Positions 35,438 through 45,013 are shown, numbered from the stretch's first letter. The stretch is DNA of 64,000 nucleotides from Coprobacter secundus (GCA_000803105.1 JTDA01000018.1:8650-72649); one strand, 5' to 3'. Program-made: numbers and translations. The notes: generated by a model from the letters alone, not told the origin.

Positions 35438-38248
35438 ATGCAAATAAGAAAAACTACATTAGTACTTGCTGTTGTCATATTGGGATTCACATCGGCGATA
35501 GCTCAACAATTGGCACCCCTGCCTATCGATCCGAATGTCCGGTATGGTAAATTGGAGAATGGACTTACTTATTATGTAAGACATAATGAGCATCCTAAAA
35601 ATCGTGCAGAATTTTATATAGCCCAAAAAGTAGGCTCTATATTGGAAGAGGAAAATCAACGAGGATTGGCTCATTTCCTTGAACATATGGCATTTAACGG
35701 GACGAAAAACTTTCCGGGTAAAAGCATGTTAAATTATCTTGAAACAATCGGTGTAAAATTCGGGACCAATGTAAACGCTTATACTGGATTTGATGAAACA
35801 GTGTACAACCTCTCGAATGTACCTGTAACAAGAGAAAGTATTGTTGATTCCTGTTTATTAATTTTACATGATTGGTCGTGTGCAATTGCTCTTGAAGACA
35901 AGGAAATAGATGAGGAACGTGGTGTAATTCGAGAGGAATGGCGTACGCGTACCGATGCAAATATGAGAATGTGGGACATTCTTGTTCCTACAATGTTTGC
36001 TGGCAGTCAATATGCTAATCGCATGCCAATCGGTACAATGGATGTCGTGATGAATTTTCCTTATCAGACATTAAGGGATTATTATCACAAATGGTATCGT
36101 CCCGACCAACAAGGTATCATTGTAGTCGGAGATATTGATGCAGAAAAAGTAGAAGCAAAAATAAAAGAACTGTTCGGAAAGATAAAAATGCCAGAAAATG
36201 CGGCAGAACGTATCTATTATACTGTTCCTGACAACAAAGAGCCGATTATTACTGTCGGGAAAGACAAGGAGGCGACATCAACGTCTATTATGGTATTCTA
36301 TAAACACGATCCTATGCCTAAGGAATTAAAGTCTACTGTGGCAGGAATCGCAGAAAGCTATCTTAAGGGTATATCATCGATGATGCTTAGTTCACGATTG
36401 AGTGAAATGGCAGAAAAACCCAACGCTCCATTTCTCGGTGCTTATGCCTATGATGATAACTTTTTCGTATCTAAAACCAAAGAAGCCTTTACAGCTGTTG
36501 CATCTAGTAAAGAAGGAGGCTCAAGAGAAGCCCTTGAAGCTCTTTTAAGAGAAATAGAAAGGGTAAATAAGTTCGGATTTACTCTATCTGAATATGAAAG
36601 AGCAAAAGCAGACTTATTGAGTTATATCGAGCGTCTCTACAAGGAAAAAGACAAAGAAAAAAACGGCAGTTATGTAAAAGAGTATGTAAGCCATTTCACC
36701 GACGGTGGAGCAATACCGGGAATAGAAATAGAATATTCTCTTTATAAACAGATTGCAGAATCGATGACTTTGGATCAGGTAAATGATTATATAAAAAGCC
36801 TTATTGGAGAAGAAAATATCGTTATTACTATTACCGGTCCAGATAAAGAAGGCGTTTCCTATCCTACCAGTGAGGAGATTATTACTTTGCAAAAAAATAT
36901 AAATAAAGAAAATCTTACCCCTTATGAGGATAAAGTTTCGAATGAACCCTTGCTATCTCAACTGCCTGTTCCTGGAAAAATTTCAAAAGAGTCTTTTGAT
37001 AAAAAATTCGGTACAACCGTATGGTTTTTATCAAATGGCGCCAAGGTAGTACTGAAACCAACTGATTTCAAAAATGACCAAATTGTCATGAGTGCTGTGA
37101 GCAAAGGAGGTAAAAGCTTGTACGATAATGATGAAATAATCGACCTTTCGGTATTTGATGCCGTTGTAGGCTTGAGTAAAACGGGGCAATTTACCAATAT
37201 AGATTTGCAAAAAATTTTAGCTGGTAAACAGGTATCTACAAGTATCGGATTAGGTGAATATAGCGAGAGTATTGCAGGATCTTCTACTCCGAAAGATTTG
37301 GAAACAATGATGCAGCTCCTTTATCTGGACTTTACGAATCTGAATAAAGATAATGATGCATTTTTATCTTGGCAACAACGTACCAAAGCTGCATTGAAGA
37401 ATATGAATGCTAATCCTAAGGTTGCATTCAATGATTCTTTGAGTATCGCCATTTGGAATAATAATCCTCGCATTAAGAATTTGAAAGAAGATGATATAGA
37501 CAAAATTAATTATGATAGAGTATTGGCTATCTGGAAAGAACGTTTTAGCGATGCATCAGACTTTACATTTACTTTTGTCGGTAACATCAATATAGATTCT
37601 ATCCGTCCTTTAGTGGAGCAATATATTGCTTCTTTACCTTCAACATATAGTAAAGAATCTGCCGGAAAACCCAGACTAAAACTTCGTAAAGGTACCTATA
37701 TAAATGATTTTGAGAGAGAAATGGAGACTCCAAAATCTACAGTTTATTGTCTCTATTCCGGAGACCATAAATATAAATATGAGGACTTTATCAAGCTCTA
37801 TATATTTGACCAGATTATGGATATTGTATATACCAGTACTATCAGGGAAGAAGAAGGCGGGACATATGGAGTTGCAACACAATCCAGTATATCAAGAGAA
37901 AGAAATGATTGGATGTTTTTGTTTGGTTTTGATACCAATCCGGAAATGCAGGAAAAACTCCAACAGCGAGCAGTAGATGAACTTATGAAGGTTGTGAAGG
38001 AAGGTCCCTCCATTGAAAATTTGAATAAAGTAAAGGAATATATGTTGAAAAAGAATACAGAGGATATGCGTGAAAATACGTATTGGTTAGGAAAATTAAA
38101 TACATATAACCTTTATGGTGTGGATGAAATGCACCCCACAACAGAAATTATCAAGAAGCAAACACCGGAATCGATTAAAAAGTTAGTAAAAAAGATGTTT
38201 GATTCAAAAAATTACATACAAGTAAGTATGAAAGGTATTGCTAAATAA
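35438..38248 (+). CDS. M16-family zinc metallopeptidase (pitrilysin/PqqL-like)
   Basis: 936 residues with a signal peptide ending near SAIAQQ. The inverted zinc motif HFLEH is at residues 79-83 and the third Glu ligand lies in the DEERGVIREEW region about 75 residues later. Two M16 halves follow (active and inactive), a PqqL-like layout of periplasmic or outer-membrane peptidases. It is last in the operon starting with the protease, 21 bases after the LuxR-type gene, and has a terminator. Confidence 0.93.
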   Translation: MQIRKTTLVLAVVILGFTSAIAQQLAPLPIDPNVRYGKLENGLTYYVRHNEHPKNRAEFYIAQKVGSILEEENQRGLAHFLEHMAFNGTKNFPGKSMLNYLETIGVKFGTNVNAYTGFDETVYNLSNVPVTRESIVDSCLLILHDWSCAIALEDKEIDEERGVIREEWRTRTDANMRMWDILVPTMFAGSQYANRMPIGTMDVVMNFPYQTLRDYYHKWYRPDQQGIIVVGDIDAEKVEAKIKELFGKIKMPENAAERIYYTVPDNKEPIITVGKDKEATSTSIMVFYKHDPMPKELKSTVAGIAESYLKGISSMMLSSRLSEMAEKPNAPFLGAYAYDDNFFVSKTKEAFTAVASSKEGGSREALEALLREIERVNKFGFTLSEYERAKADLLSYIERLYKEKDKEKNGSYVKEYVSHFTDGGAIPGIEIEYSLYKQIAESMTLDQVNDYIKSLIGEENIVITITGPDKEGVSYPTSEEIITLQKNINKENLTPYEDKVSNEPLLSQLPVPGKISKESFDKKFGTTVWFLSNGAKVVLKPTDFKNDQIVMSAVSKGGKSLYDNDEIIDLSVFDAVVGLSKTGQFTNIDLQKILAGKQVSTSIGLGEYSESIAGSSTPKDLETMMQLLYLDFTNLNKDNDAFLSWQQRTKAALKNMNANPKVAFNDSLSIAIWNNNPRIKNLKEDDIDKINYDRVLAIWKERFSDASDFTFTFVGNINIDSIRPLVEQYIASLPSTYSKESAGKPRLKLRKGTYINDFEREMETPKSTVYCLYSGDHKYKYEDFIKLYIFDQIMDIVYTSTIREEEGGTYGVATQSSISRERNDWMFLFGFDTNPEMQEKLQQRAVDELMKVVKEGPSIENLNKVKEYMLKKNTEDMRENTYWLGKLNTYNLYGVDEMHPTTEIIKKQTPESIKKLVKKMFDSKNYIQVSMKGIAK

Positions 38249-38270
38249 AATTTTCACCAGATTTGAAACA

Positions 38271-38302
38271 AAAAAACGTTACCAATAGGTAGCGTTTTTT
38301 TT
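38271..38302 (+). terminator. Terminator after the M16 peptidase gene
   Basis: Stem AAAAACGTTACC/GGTAGCGTTTTT (38272-38283 with 38288-38299) with one G-T pair, loop AATA, then a T run. Confidence 0.8.
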
Positions 38303-38358
38303 AACAGAATAGATCAAAAAACGAGAAAAAACTAAATAATATATTGGTACAATTTTTG

Positions 38359-38366
38359 TAATTTTG
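38359..38366 (+). promoter_or_regulatory. -7 promoter element of the ferritin gene
   Basis: TAATTTTG, matching TAnnTTTG, about 83 bases before the ferritin ATG. No clear -33 box. The leader between contains no obvious structure. Confidence 0.4.
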
Positions 38367-38448
38367 TAACAGACTCTTATGAGAAAGAGATAAATTTAAA
38401 TTAAAGAATAAAATATAAACATTAACCAGTTAGTAAAAACATTTGATT

Positions 38449-38967
38449 ATGATTAGTAAAAAAATTGAAGAAGCATTGAATGCTCAGATTAATGCAGAAT
38501 TTTGGTCTGCATATCTCTATCTTTCCATGTCTGCCAATTTTGCAGTAAAGGGAAATCCCGGATTTGCAAATTGGTTTAATATACAATTTAAAGAAGAACA
38601 AGACCATGCACAGATATTTATCAAATACCTTTTGTCAAGAGGAGGAAAAGTAGCATTGTCTCCTATCGAAGCTGTGAAAACAGAATGGGAAAGTCCGTTG
38701 GATGCATATAAAGATACTTTGGAACATGAAAAGAAAGTAACTTCTATGATTAATAATTTGTATGCATTAGCCAGCGCAGAGAATGATTATGCTACACAAA
38801 GTATGTTGAAATGGTTTATAGACGAACAGGTAGAAGAGGAAGAAACTGCTCAGGGCTTGATTGATAGTCTTACAATGATCAAAGATAATGGCTTTGGTAT
38901 ATATATGCTTGATAAAGAACTAAGTGCCCGTACTTATACTCAGGCAGCACCTCTTTCCGGGAAATAA
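38449..38967 (+). CDS. Ferritin (non-haem)
   Basis: 172 residues; ATG at 38449 chosen because the TTG two codons upstream is a weak alternative and family members begin MISKKIEEALN. The ferroxidase-site residues are visible: Glu in NAEFWSAYLYLSM, the EEQDHA pair, and EQVEEEE in the later helix. Ferritin stores iron as a mineral core after oxidising Fe(II). Single-gene unit with its own terminator. Confidence 0.94.
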   Translation: MISKKIEEALNAQINAEFWSAYLYLSMSANFAVKGNPGFANWFNIQFKEEQDHAQIFIKYLLSRGGKVALSPIEAVKTEWESPLDAYKDTLEHEKKVTSMINNLYALASAENDYATQSMLKWFIDEQVEEEETAQGLIDSLTMIKDNGFGIYMLDKELSARTYTQAAPLSGK

Positions 38968-38990
38968 AAAATATATATTTTCTCAATTAT

Positions 38991-39024
38991 AGAGAACCCT
39001 AATCAAGGGTTCTCTGTTTTTTTA
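38991..39024 (+). terminator. Terminator after the ferritin gene
   Basis: AGAGAACCCT (38991-39000) pairs with AGGGTTCTCT (39006-39015), then GTTTTTTT. Confidence 0.9.
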
Positions 39025-39052
39025 TACAATCTATGAATAATAAGGAATTTGG

Positions 39053-39084
39053 TTGGAGCTAATCATTTAAAATTTGTATTTTTG
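39053..39084 (+). promoter_or_regulatory. Promoter of the TRIC-GtrA-GT2-GT39 operon
   Basis: TTG (39053-39055), 21 bases, TATTTTTG (39077-39084). Fits the phylum consensus, with the ATG 19 bases further on. Confidence 0.65.
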
Positions 39085-39102
39085 TAACTATTAAATACAA
39101 AT

Positions 39103-39744
39103 ATGGAGAGTACATTTGTTACCATCATAGAGATTATCGGGACTATGGCTTTTGCAATCAGTGGAATACGATTGGCCTCGGCAAAGAAGTTTGACTGGTT
39201 TGGTGCATATGTTGTAGGCTTGGTTACGGCAATAGGTGGTGGTACGTTGAGAGATGTACTATTGGATTTACCTGCTTTTTGGATGCAGAACAGTATTTAT
39301 CTGACCGTCACTGCTCTATCTTTATTATTCGTTATCTTTTTTGGACAATATTTAATCCGCCTCCAAAATACATTTTTTATTTTCGATACTATAGGTTTAG
39401 CTTTATTTGTTGTAGTAGGCATACAGAAAACATTAATGGTCGGTTATCCTTTCTGGGTAGCGATTGTTATGGGAACAATTACCGGAGCATTCGGAGGGAT
39501 AATACGAGATATACTTATCAATGAGGAACCTCTTATTTTCAGAAAAGATATTTATGCTATGGCTTGTGTTATAGGCGGTATCTTTTATTGGCTAAGTTAT
39601 AAAATAGGACTAAATGATGTTATCACACAATCGATATCGGCAGCAATGGTAATTATAACCCGGCTTGTTGCAGTCAAATATCATATGAGCTTGCCAGCAT
39701 TGAAGGCTGAAGATGAATATAACCAACCAAAACAGAAAAAATAA
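39103..39744 (+). CDS. TRIC-family cation channel protein (YadS/UPF0126)
   Basis: 213 residues with seven hydrophobic segments and two copies of the Gly-rich repeat G-G-x-x-R-D (GGGTLRDVLL and GGIIRDILI). These are the bacterial homologues of trimeric intracellular K+ channels. First gene of an operon with gtrA-like and glycosyltransferase genes; GtrA starts 5 bases after the stop. Confidence 0.9.
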   Translation: MESTFVTIIEIIGTMAFAISGIRLASAKKFDWFGAYVVGLVTAIGGGTLRDVLLDLPAFWMQNSIYLTVTALSLLFVIFFGQYLIRLQNTFFIFDTIGLALFVVVGIQKTLMVGYPFWVAIVMGTITGAFGGIIRDILINEEPLIFRKDIYAMACVIGGIFYWLSYKIGLNDVITQSISAAMVIITRLVAVKYHMSLPALKAEDEYNQPKQKK

Positions 39745-39748
39745 ATAC

Positions 39749-40171
39749 ATGAACCATCATATATTGAAAAGAATAGATAGACATACCGCCCTCCAATTCT
39801 TCAAATTTTTAATTGTTGGATGTATAAATACGGGGTTATCCCTTGCTGTCATTTATATACTGCAAAATGGATTTGATGTAAAATATACTAAAGCAAATCT
39901 GATAGGTTATATTTTGGGTGTCATAAATAGTTTTTTTTGGAATAAATTATGGGTATTTCAAAAAAAAGATGGAAAATTTGTCCGTGAGGCTTTGTTATTT
40001 TTACTTATTTTCGGGATTTGTTACAGTCTTCAGTATATATGCTTGATTGTGTTCGTAGAGGAATTATACTTATCAGAAAACTGGTCTCAATTATTTTCAA
40101 TGGGAATTTACACCATTGCCAATTATATACTGAATCGTTGTATAACATTTAAAATGCCTTCTCAAATATGA
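39749..40171 (+). CDS. GtrA-family membrane protein (flippase-like)
   Basis: 140 residues with four hydrophobic segments and the family pattern QFFKFLIVGCINTGLSL and NFFWNKLWVF-like Asn/Trp/Lys stretch (SFFWNKLWVFQ). GtrA proteins are thought to flip polyprenyl-phosphate-linked sugars. It starts at the ATG at 39749; the frame extends upstream into the TRIC gene. It overlaps the next gene by 4 bases (ATGA), the classic coupled pair with a GT2 enzyme. Confidence 0.88.
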   Translation: MNHHILKRIDRHTALQFFKFLIVGCINTGLSLAVIYILQNGFDVKYTKANLIGYILGVINSFFWNKLWVFQKKDGKFVREALLFLLIFGICYSLQYICLIVFVEELYLSENWSQLFSMGIYTIANYILNRCITFKMPSQI

Positions 40172-41103
40172 AACTAAGTGTTATTATCCCTTGCTATAAT
40201 GAAGAAGCTGTATTGGAGACCTCTTATAGGCGCTTTTCAAATGTACTTCAATCTGCCGGATACGATTATGAAATGATTATGGTCAACGATGGTAGCAAAG
40301 ACCAAACATTAAAGATATTATCAACTTTTGCACAAAAGGATAAGAATATTAAAGTAATATCATTTTCACGAAACTTCGGACATCAAAATGCTGTAACGGC
40401 CGGATTGCATAATTGTTCGGGAGATATAGCAGTCATTATTGATGCAGATCTCCAAGACCCCCCAGAAGTGATACCTGAAATGGTAGAAGTGTATAAAAAA
40501 GAGGGGTGCAATGTCGTATATGCAGTTCGCAACAAAAGAAAAGGAGAATCTTTTTTCAAGCTAATAACTGCGAAATTGTATTATCGTACATTAAACTATC
40601 TTTCGGACTACTCTTTTCCAGTAGATACTGGTGACTTCAGACTTGTTGACAGAAAGGTTTTAGAGACATTCAGACAATTTCCTGAAAAACATAAATATTT
40701 GAGAGGTTTGTTTAGTTGGATGGGATTTAAGCAAATACCTTTTTATTATAATAGAGATGAAAGGGCTGCTGGAGAAACAAAATATTCGTTTCAAAAGATG
40801 ATAAAACTGGCTTCAGTAGGTATCTTTGGTTTTTCAAAGAAACCCTTGAAATTAGCTATTTCATTAGGAACTATATCGATATTGGTAGCTTTAGTGATGG
40901 TCATATGGATTATTTATTTGCAAATCTTTGCACAAGATAATGTTGTACAAGGATGGTCGTCTACAATTATAACAATATTATTTTTGGGAGGTATACAATT
41001 ATTTACAATTGGTATATTGGGAGAATATATTGGAAATATATTTGACGAAACAAAAAATCGCCCGGAATATATAATTCAGGAAAAAATTAATTTTGAAGAA
41101 TAA
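40168..41103 (+). CDS. GT2 polyprenyl-phosphate glycosyltransferase (GtrB/DPM1-like)
   Basis: 311 residues. The GT-A fold begins KLSVIIPCYNEE. A DADLQDPPE motif supplies the metal-binding Asp, and two C-terminal membrane helices (about 230-290) are as in GtrB/CsbB. It moves a sugar from a nucleotide donor to undecaprenyl phosphate. With the coupled GtrA (4-base overlap) and the downstream GT39 enzyme it can form a complete make, flip and transfer set for decorating an envelope glycan. Confidence 0.92.
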   Translation: MKLSVIIPCYNEEAVLETSYRRFSNVLQSAGYDYEMIMVNDGSKDQTLKILSTFAQKDKNIKVISFSRNFGHQNAVTAGLHNCSGDIAVIIDADLQDPPEVIPEMVEVYKKEGCNVVYAVRNKRKGESFFKLITAKLYYRTLNYLSDYSFPVDTGDFRLVDRKVLETFRQFPEKHKYLRGLFSWMGFKQIPFYYNRDERAAGETKYSFQKMIKLASVGIFGFSKKPLKLAISLGTISILVALVMVIWIIYLQIFAQDNVVQGWSSTIITILFLGGIQLFTIGILGEYIGNIFDETKNRPEYIIQEKINFEE

Positions 41104-41121
41104 CGTCAAAAATCTATATCT

Positions 41122-42828
41122 ATGAGATTAAACTCAAAAGTTACCCTGTTACTTTTACTATCGACTATCTGTATTCTGACTTTATTACCATTTTTAGGTC
41201 TTACAGATTTTCATACAAAAGGTGAACCCAGAGAAGCCATTGTAGCCGTATCTATGTTACAGAGTGACAACTGGGTACTTCCCATAAATAATGGAGGAGA
41301 TATTGCCTATAAGCCTCCTCTATTTCATTGGGCCATAGCCTTTTTGTCTTTACCTTTCGGAGAAGTAAGCGAATATACTTCACGTTTGCCGTCTGCTCTT
41401 GCTGCAATCATCATTACAATTGCCACATTCCTTTTTTACGCACGCAGAAGAAACAACAACTTAGCTTTCCTCACAGCGCTCCTTTTTTTATCCTGTTTTG
41501 AGGTACATCGAGCAGCTATGGCATCTCGGGTAGATATGGTGTTGACACTATTTATTGTGACATCTCTGTACCAGTTATATCGATGGACAGAAAGAGACAT
41601 GAAGGGCTTTCCTTTTGTCGCTACACTCCTTATGGGTGCCGCCACGTTGACTAAAGGGCCAGTCGGTATAATCTTGCCTTGTGCTGTAACCGCGATATAT
41701 TTGCTTGTACGTGGAAAACGTTTTTTCACGGTATTATATCGATTCATTTTTATTGGTATCGTATCATGTATACTACCTGCTATATGGTATTATCTCGCTT
41801 ACAAGCAGGGAGGAGATAATTTTGTAAATCTGGTCATAGAAGAAAATTTTGGACGTTTCTTAGGGAAAATGTCATATGAGTCTCACGAAGGTACTGTTTT
41901 ATATTATATATATACAACTATAGCCGGTTTTATCCCCTGGTCTATATTAGTATTATTTTCATTATTTACGTTGAAATATGCTTTACCCAATGGGAAAATA
42001 ACTGTATGGTGGCAAAAATTCAAGAACTATATTTCTCAAATGGATGACACCCGTCTTTTTACTCTGCTCTCTTTTGCTGTTATGTTTGTATTTTACTGTA
42101 TTCCTAAGAGTAAACGTTCTGTATATTTATTACCCATCTATCCTTTCTTATGTTTTTTTCTGGCAGAATATATGTTCTGGTTATTGAAAAACAGGCAGAA
42201 AGTTTGGAGGGTTTTCGGAATCTTTATGTCAGTTTTAACTTGTATTGTCTTGTTTGTATTCATAGCAGCTCAATCCAAGTGGATTACTCCTGAAATTTTA
42301 CCAGCCAAACTATCCGAACAATTGGGGTATTATTTGACGGCATTAAACGGCCCATGGAATATTATGGGCATATTTTGTGTCCTTATATTGGTTATTGTAT
42401 TGTACCAGACCTATAGAAGTAAGAGAGACCTGTCTTTAAACAATAGATATTTGTATACGGTCGTTGCTCTATTCTTCTGGTTACAAATTTTGCTGGATGC
42501 CATTATACTACCAGATATATTGAATGCAAAATCGATGAGGCCTTTCGCCGAGAAAGTAAAAAAAGAAGTTCCGGAAGGAAAGATTTATTCCTTTGTTTCG
42601 ACTCCTATGCTCCGATTTTTTATCGTGAATTTCTATAATGATAACCGGATAGTTGAATTTGAAAAGGAAAAACCGGAATCGGGTTATTTGCTGGTAGGAA
42701 AAAGCGATTTTAACTATATCAATACAATTTATGGCAGTAATTTTATATTTAATGAGGTAATGAAGACCAATCGTAAGGGAAATGATGTAAAGGATATTAT
42801 ATATCTATATAAATTTGAGAAAAGATAA
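41122..42828 (+). CDS. GT39/ArnT-like membrane glycosyltransferase
   Basis: 568 residues with about 12 membrane segments in the first 460 residues and a short periplasmic tail. The first loop has the motif PREAIVA-like with TKGEPREA, as in ArnT/PMT-family enzymes that use lipid-linked sugars. It is the third enzyme of the GtrA-GT2 set and probably transfers the flipped sugar to lipid A, a glycan or protein; the acceptor cannot be told. Confidence 0.85.
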   Translation: MRLNSKVTLLLLLSTICILTLLPFLGLTDFHTKGEPREAIVAVSMLQSDNWVLPINNGGDIAYKPPLFHWAIAFLSLPFGEVSEYTSRLPSALAAIIITIATFLFYARRRNNNLAFLTALLFLSCFEVHRAAMASRVDMVLTLFIVTSLYQLYRWTERDMKGFPFVATLLMGAATLTKGPVGIILPCAVTAIYLLVRGKRFFTVLYRFIFIGIVSCILPAIWYYLAYKQGGDNFVNLVIEENFGRFLGKMSYESHEGTVLYYIYTTIAGFIPWSILVLFSLFTLKYALPNGKITVWWQKFKNYISQMDDTRLFTLLSFAVMFVFYCIPKSKRSVYLLPIYPFLCFFLAEYMFWLLKNRQKVWRVFGIFMSVLTCIVLFVFIAAQSKWITPEILPAKLSEQLGYYLTALNGPWNIMGIFCVLILVIVLYQTYRSKRDLSLNNRYLYTVVALFFWLQILLDAIILPDILNAKSMRPFAEKVKKEVPEGKIYSFVSTPMLRFFIVNFYNDNRIVEFEKEKPESGYLLVGKSDFNYINTIYGSNFIFNEVMKTNRKGNDVKDIIYLYKFEKR

Positions 42829-42855
42829 TAAACTCTTTCTTAAAGAAAAAACAAA

Positions 42856-42886
42856 AAAATAGCTTTGTTTTAAACAAAGCTATTTT
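42856..42886. terminator. Bidirectional terminator between the GT39 and thioredoxin-fold genes
   Basis: Self-complementary AAAATAGCTTTGTTT and its complement (42856-42870 with 42872-42886), flanked by A and T runs on both sides. Confidence 0.8.
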
Positions 42887-42892
42887 CAATTT

Positions 42893-43393
42893 TTATTGAC
42901 GAATAAGTTGTGTCAATTTTTCAGGGCTAAAGTTTTTGGCAATGATTACCCCCTTAGGGTTTATTAAATAGTTACCAAATCCTTTTTGAAGACGAAAATC
43001 CCTAAAAATCTGAGATTTTTCCCCATTTTTGTCGTAATAATGAGTACTTTCGCTCAAGCCATCAAGTCTTACAGACTCTCTATACACATTCTCATTCATA
43101 TCAAATGAAACAGATACAAAACGAATGTCGTCACGAGCTTCTAACTTGTCTATTGCCGATTGTATTTTTATATTTGATACTCTCGATTGGGCATCATATC
43201 CAGCCCAAAAATTCAATATGACAAATTTTCCTTTTTCAGCTTTCAAGTCAAAATGTCCATCAATCGTATCTCCTACTTGAAATATAGGAGCTTTCTGACC
43301 GACCTTTATTCCTACTTTAGGTTCATTGGTATTGGCAAATGAAAGCATTAAAAATAATAAAAGTACTGCACCTACGGACTTTAAATTCTTCAT
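42893..43393 (-). CDS. Thioredoxin-fold (TlpA/AhpC-like) secreted protein lacking the CxxC motif
   Basis: 166 residues with a signal peptide (MKNLKSVGAVLLLFLML). The fold is that of TlpA/AhpC-TSA proteins: VGQKAPIFQV, then KFVILNFWAGYDAQSR where WCxxC is expected, and a C-terminal NYLINPKGVIIA strand. Both active-site cysteines are missing and there is no other Cys in the mature part, so it cannot be a redox enzyme of the usual kind. It is served by a strong promoter and a leader of about 128 bases. Confidence 0.8.
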   Translation of the reverse strand: MKNLKSVGAVLLLFLMLSFANTNEPKVGIKVGQKAPIFQVGDTIDGHFDLKAEKGKFVILNFWAGYDAQSRVSNIKIQSAIDKLEARDDIRFVSVSFDMNENVYRESVRLDGLSESTHYYDKNGEKSQIFRDFRLQKGFGNYLINPKGVIIAKNFSPEKLTQLIRQ

Positions 43394-43521
43394 AATAAAG
43401 TCTTATAATTCGTACTAAAATCCGATATATTCGACATCCCGTCAAAATAACCAGACCCCACTGATTTTCAGCAGTCAATCAAAGCCTTCGGAAGCGCTCT
43501 TCTCCCAGCAGAGATTTGTAA
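43394..43521 (-). ncRNA. Candidate structured 5' leader or small RNA
   Basis: On the minus strand the consensus promoter at 43528-43560 should give a transcript from about 43521 to the ATG at 43393. The first 80 bases are clearly less AT-rich than the surrounding intergenic DNA and can form short stems (for example CTCT/AGAG and CTGA/TCAG). I do not recognise a known riboswitch or 6S/SRP/tmRNA. The class is unknown. The rest of the 338-base intergenic stretch holds the serB promoter. Confidence 0.3.
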
Positions 43522-43527
43522 AACTTT

Positions 43528-43560
43528 GCAAAGGTACGATTTTTTGATATAGTAGACAAA
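43528..43560 (-). promoter_or_regulatory. Strong consensus promoter before the leader
   Basis: The minus strand has TTTG (43557-43560), 20 bases, then TACCTTTGC (43528-43536), an ideal sigma-ABfr promoter. Confidence 0.8.
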
Positions 43561-43697
43561 TTTCATTTACATTTATTTACATTTTGGCGATAAATTAATT
43601 TATTAGATAACAAAGTTTTATATTTTTTCAGCATGCTATCAGAGCCTTTTTATTGTCTATAAATGGCTTCTCACACTGTTGTTTGTATACTTTTTAG

Positions 43698-43706
43698 TAT
43701 CTTTGC
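43698..43706 (+). promoter_or_regulatory. -7 promoter element of serB
   Basis: TATCTTTGC matches TAnnTTTG and lies 25 bases before the serB ATG. A TTG at 43679-43681 has a slightly short 16-base spacing. Confidence 0.6.
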
Positions 43707-43731
43707 GGTAAAATGAAGTTAGTAAAATAAA

Positions 43732-44955
43732 ATGAATCAGAAAACAGAAATTATTCTTATCAATATATCCGGAGAGGACAAGCCCGGTGTTACTTCGGCA
43801 TTGACAGAAATATTGGCCAGGTACGATGCCTTCATCCTCGATATCGGTCAGGCAGATATTCATCATACTCTCTCATTAGGAATACTTTTTAAAACGACAG
43901 GAGACAAAGCCGGCGATATAATGAAAGATCTTTTGTTCAAGGCATATGAACTCGATGTAAATATCCGCTTCTCTCCTATCAGTGAAAAAGAATATAATAG
44001 TTGGGTCGGGCTGCAAGGTAAGAATCGCTATATCATTACTATACTTGGAAGACAAATTACTGCTCGGCAAATTGCGGCCGTAACCAGCATAGTTGCAGAA
44101 CAAGGACTTAATATTGACGGAATACAACGATTGACAGGACGCATTCCTCTGGATGAAAATTCGCGAAGTACAAAATCCTGTATAGAACTTTCGGTAAGGG
44201 GTACACCCAAGGATAAAGATGATATGCAGTCGAGCTTCATGCAATTATCTACAGATTTGGAAATGGATATTTCTTTGCAACAAGATAATATGTTCCGCCG
44301 TTGTCGGCGACTTATCTGTTTTGATATGGATTCAACTCTTATTGAAACAGAAGTTATCGATGAACTGGCTATACGGGCAGGTGTCGGAGAGCAGGTAAAA
44401 GCTATAACAGAATCTGCTATGCGTGGGGAAATAGATTTTTGCGAAAGTTTTAAGGAAAGAGTAAAACTGCTTAAGGGCCTTGATGTGTCAGTCATGGAAG
44501 ATATCGCACAAAATTTGCCTATAACGGAAGGAGTAGATCATTTGATGGAAGTTCTTAAAACTGCGGGATTTAAAATTGCCATTTTATCCGGAGGTTTTAC
44601 TTATTTTGGTAATTATCTCAAAAAGAAATACGGAATCGATTATGTATATGCAAATGAGCTGGAAATAGAAAATGGAAAACTTACAGGACGATATGTCGGT
44701 GATATTGTTGACGGAAAACGAAAGGCCGAATTGTTAAGGCTCATTGCCCAAGTAGAAAATGTCGATATAGCCCAAACAATTGCAGTTGGAGATGGGGCAA
44801 ATGATTTGCCAATGTTGAATATGGCAGGTTTAGGAATCGCTTATCACGCAAAACCTAAAGTGAAAGAAAATGCCAGCCAGTCGATATCAACAATAGGGCT
44901 GGATGGTGTTCTGTACTTTATCGGATTTAAAGATTCTTATTTTGGAAATAAATAA
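43732..44955 (+). CDS. serB: Phosphoserine phosphatase with N-terminal ACT domains
   Basis: 407 residues. Two ACT-like domains cover about 1-90 and 95-180. The HAD phosphatase core has FDMDST with nucleophile Asp198 and acid Asp200, the ILSGGFTYF loop, and GDGANDLPM for magnesium. It makes serine from phosphoserine; the ACT domains likely sense amino acids. Single-gene unit with terminator. Confidence 0.95.
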   Translation: MNQKTEIILINISGEDKPGVTSALTEILARYDAFILDIGQADIHHTLSLGILFKTTGDKAGDIMKDLLFKAYELDVNIRFSPISEKEYNSWVGLQGKNRYIITILGRQITARQIAAVTSIVAEQGLNIDGIQRLTGRIPLDENSRSTKSCIELSVRGTPKDKDDMQSSFMQLSTDLEMDISLQQDNMFRRCRRLICFDMDSTLIETEVIDELAIRAGVGEQVKAITESAMRGEIDFCESFKERVKLLKGLDVSVMEDIAQNLPITEGVDHLMEVLKTAGFKIAILSGGFTYFGNYLKKKYGIDYVYANELEIENGKLTGRYVGDIVDGKRKAELLRLIAQVENVDIAQTIAVGDGANDLPMLNMAGLGIAYHAKPKVKENASQSISTIGLDGVLYFIGFKDSYFGNK

Positions 44956-44981
44956 TCTATTTATTTCATTTGGTATAGCAA

Positions 44982-45013
44982 AAAGACCTTTGAAGAACTT
45001 TTCAAAGGTCTTT
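44982..45013 (+). terminator. Terminator after serB
   Basis: AAAGACCTTTGAA (44982-44994) pairs with TTCAAAGGTCTTT (45001-45013), followed by CTGTTTAT. Confidence 0.8.
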
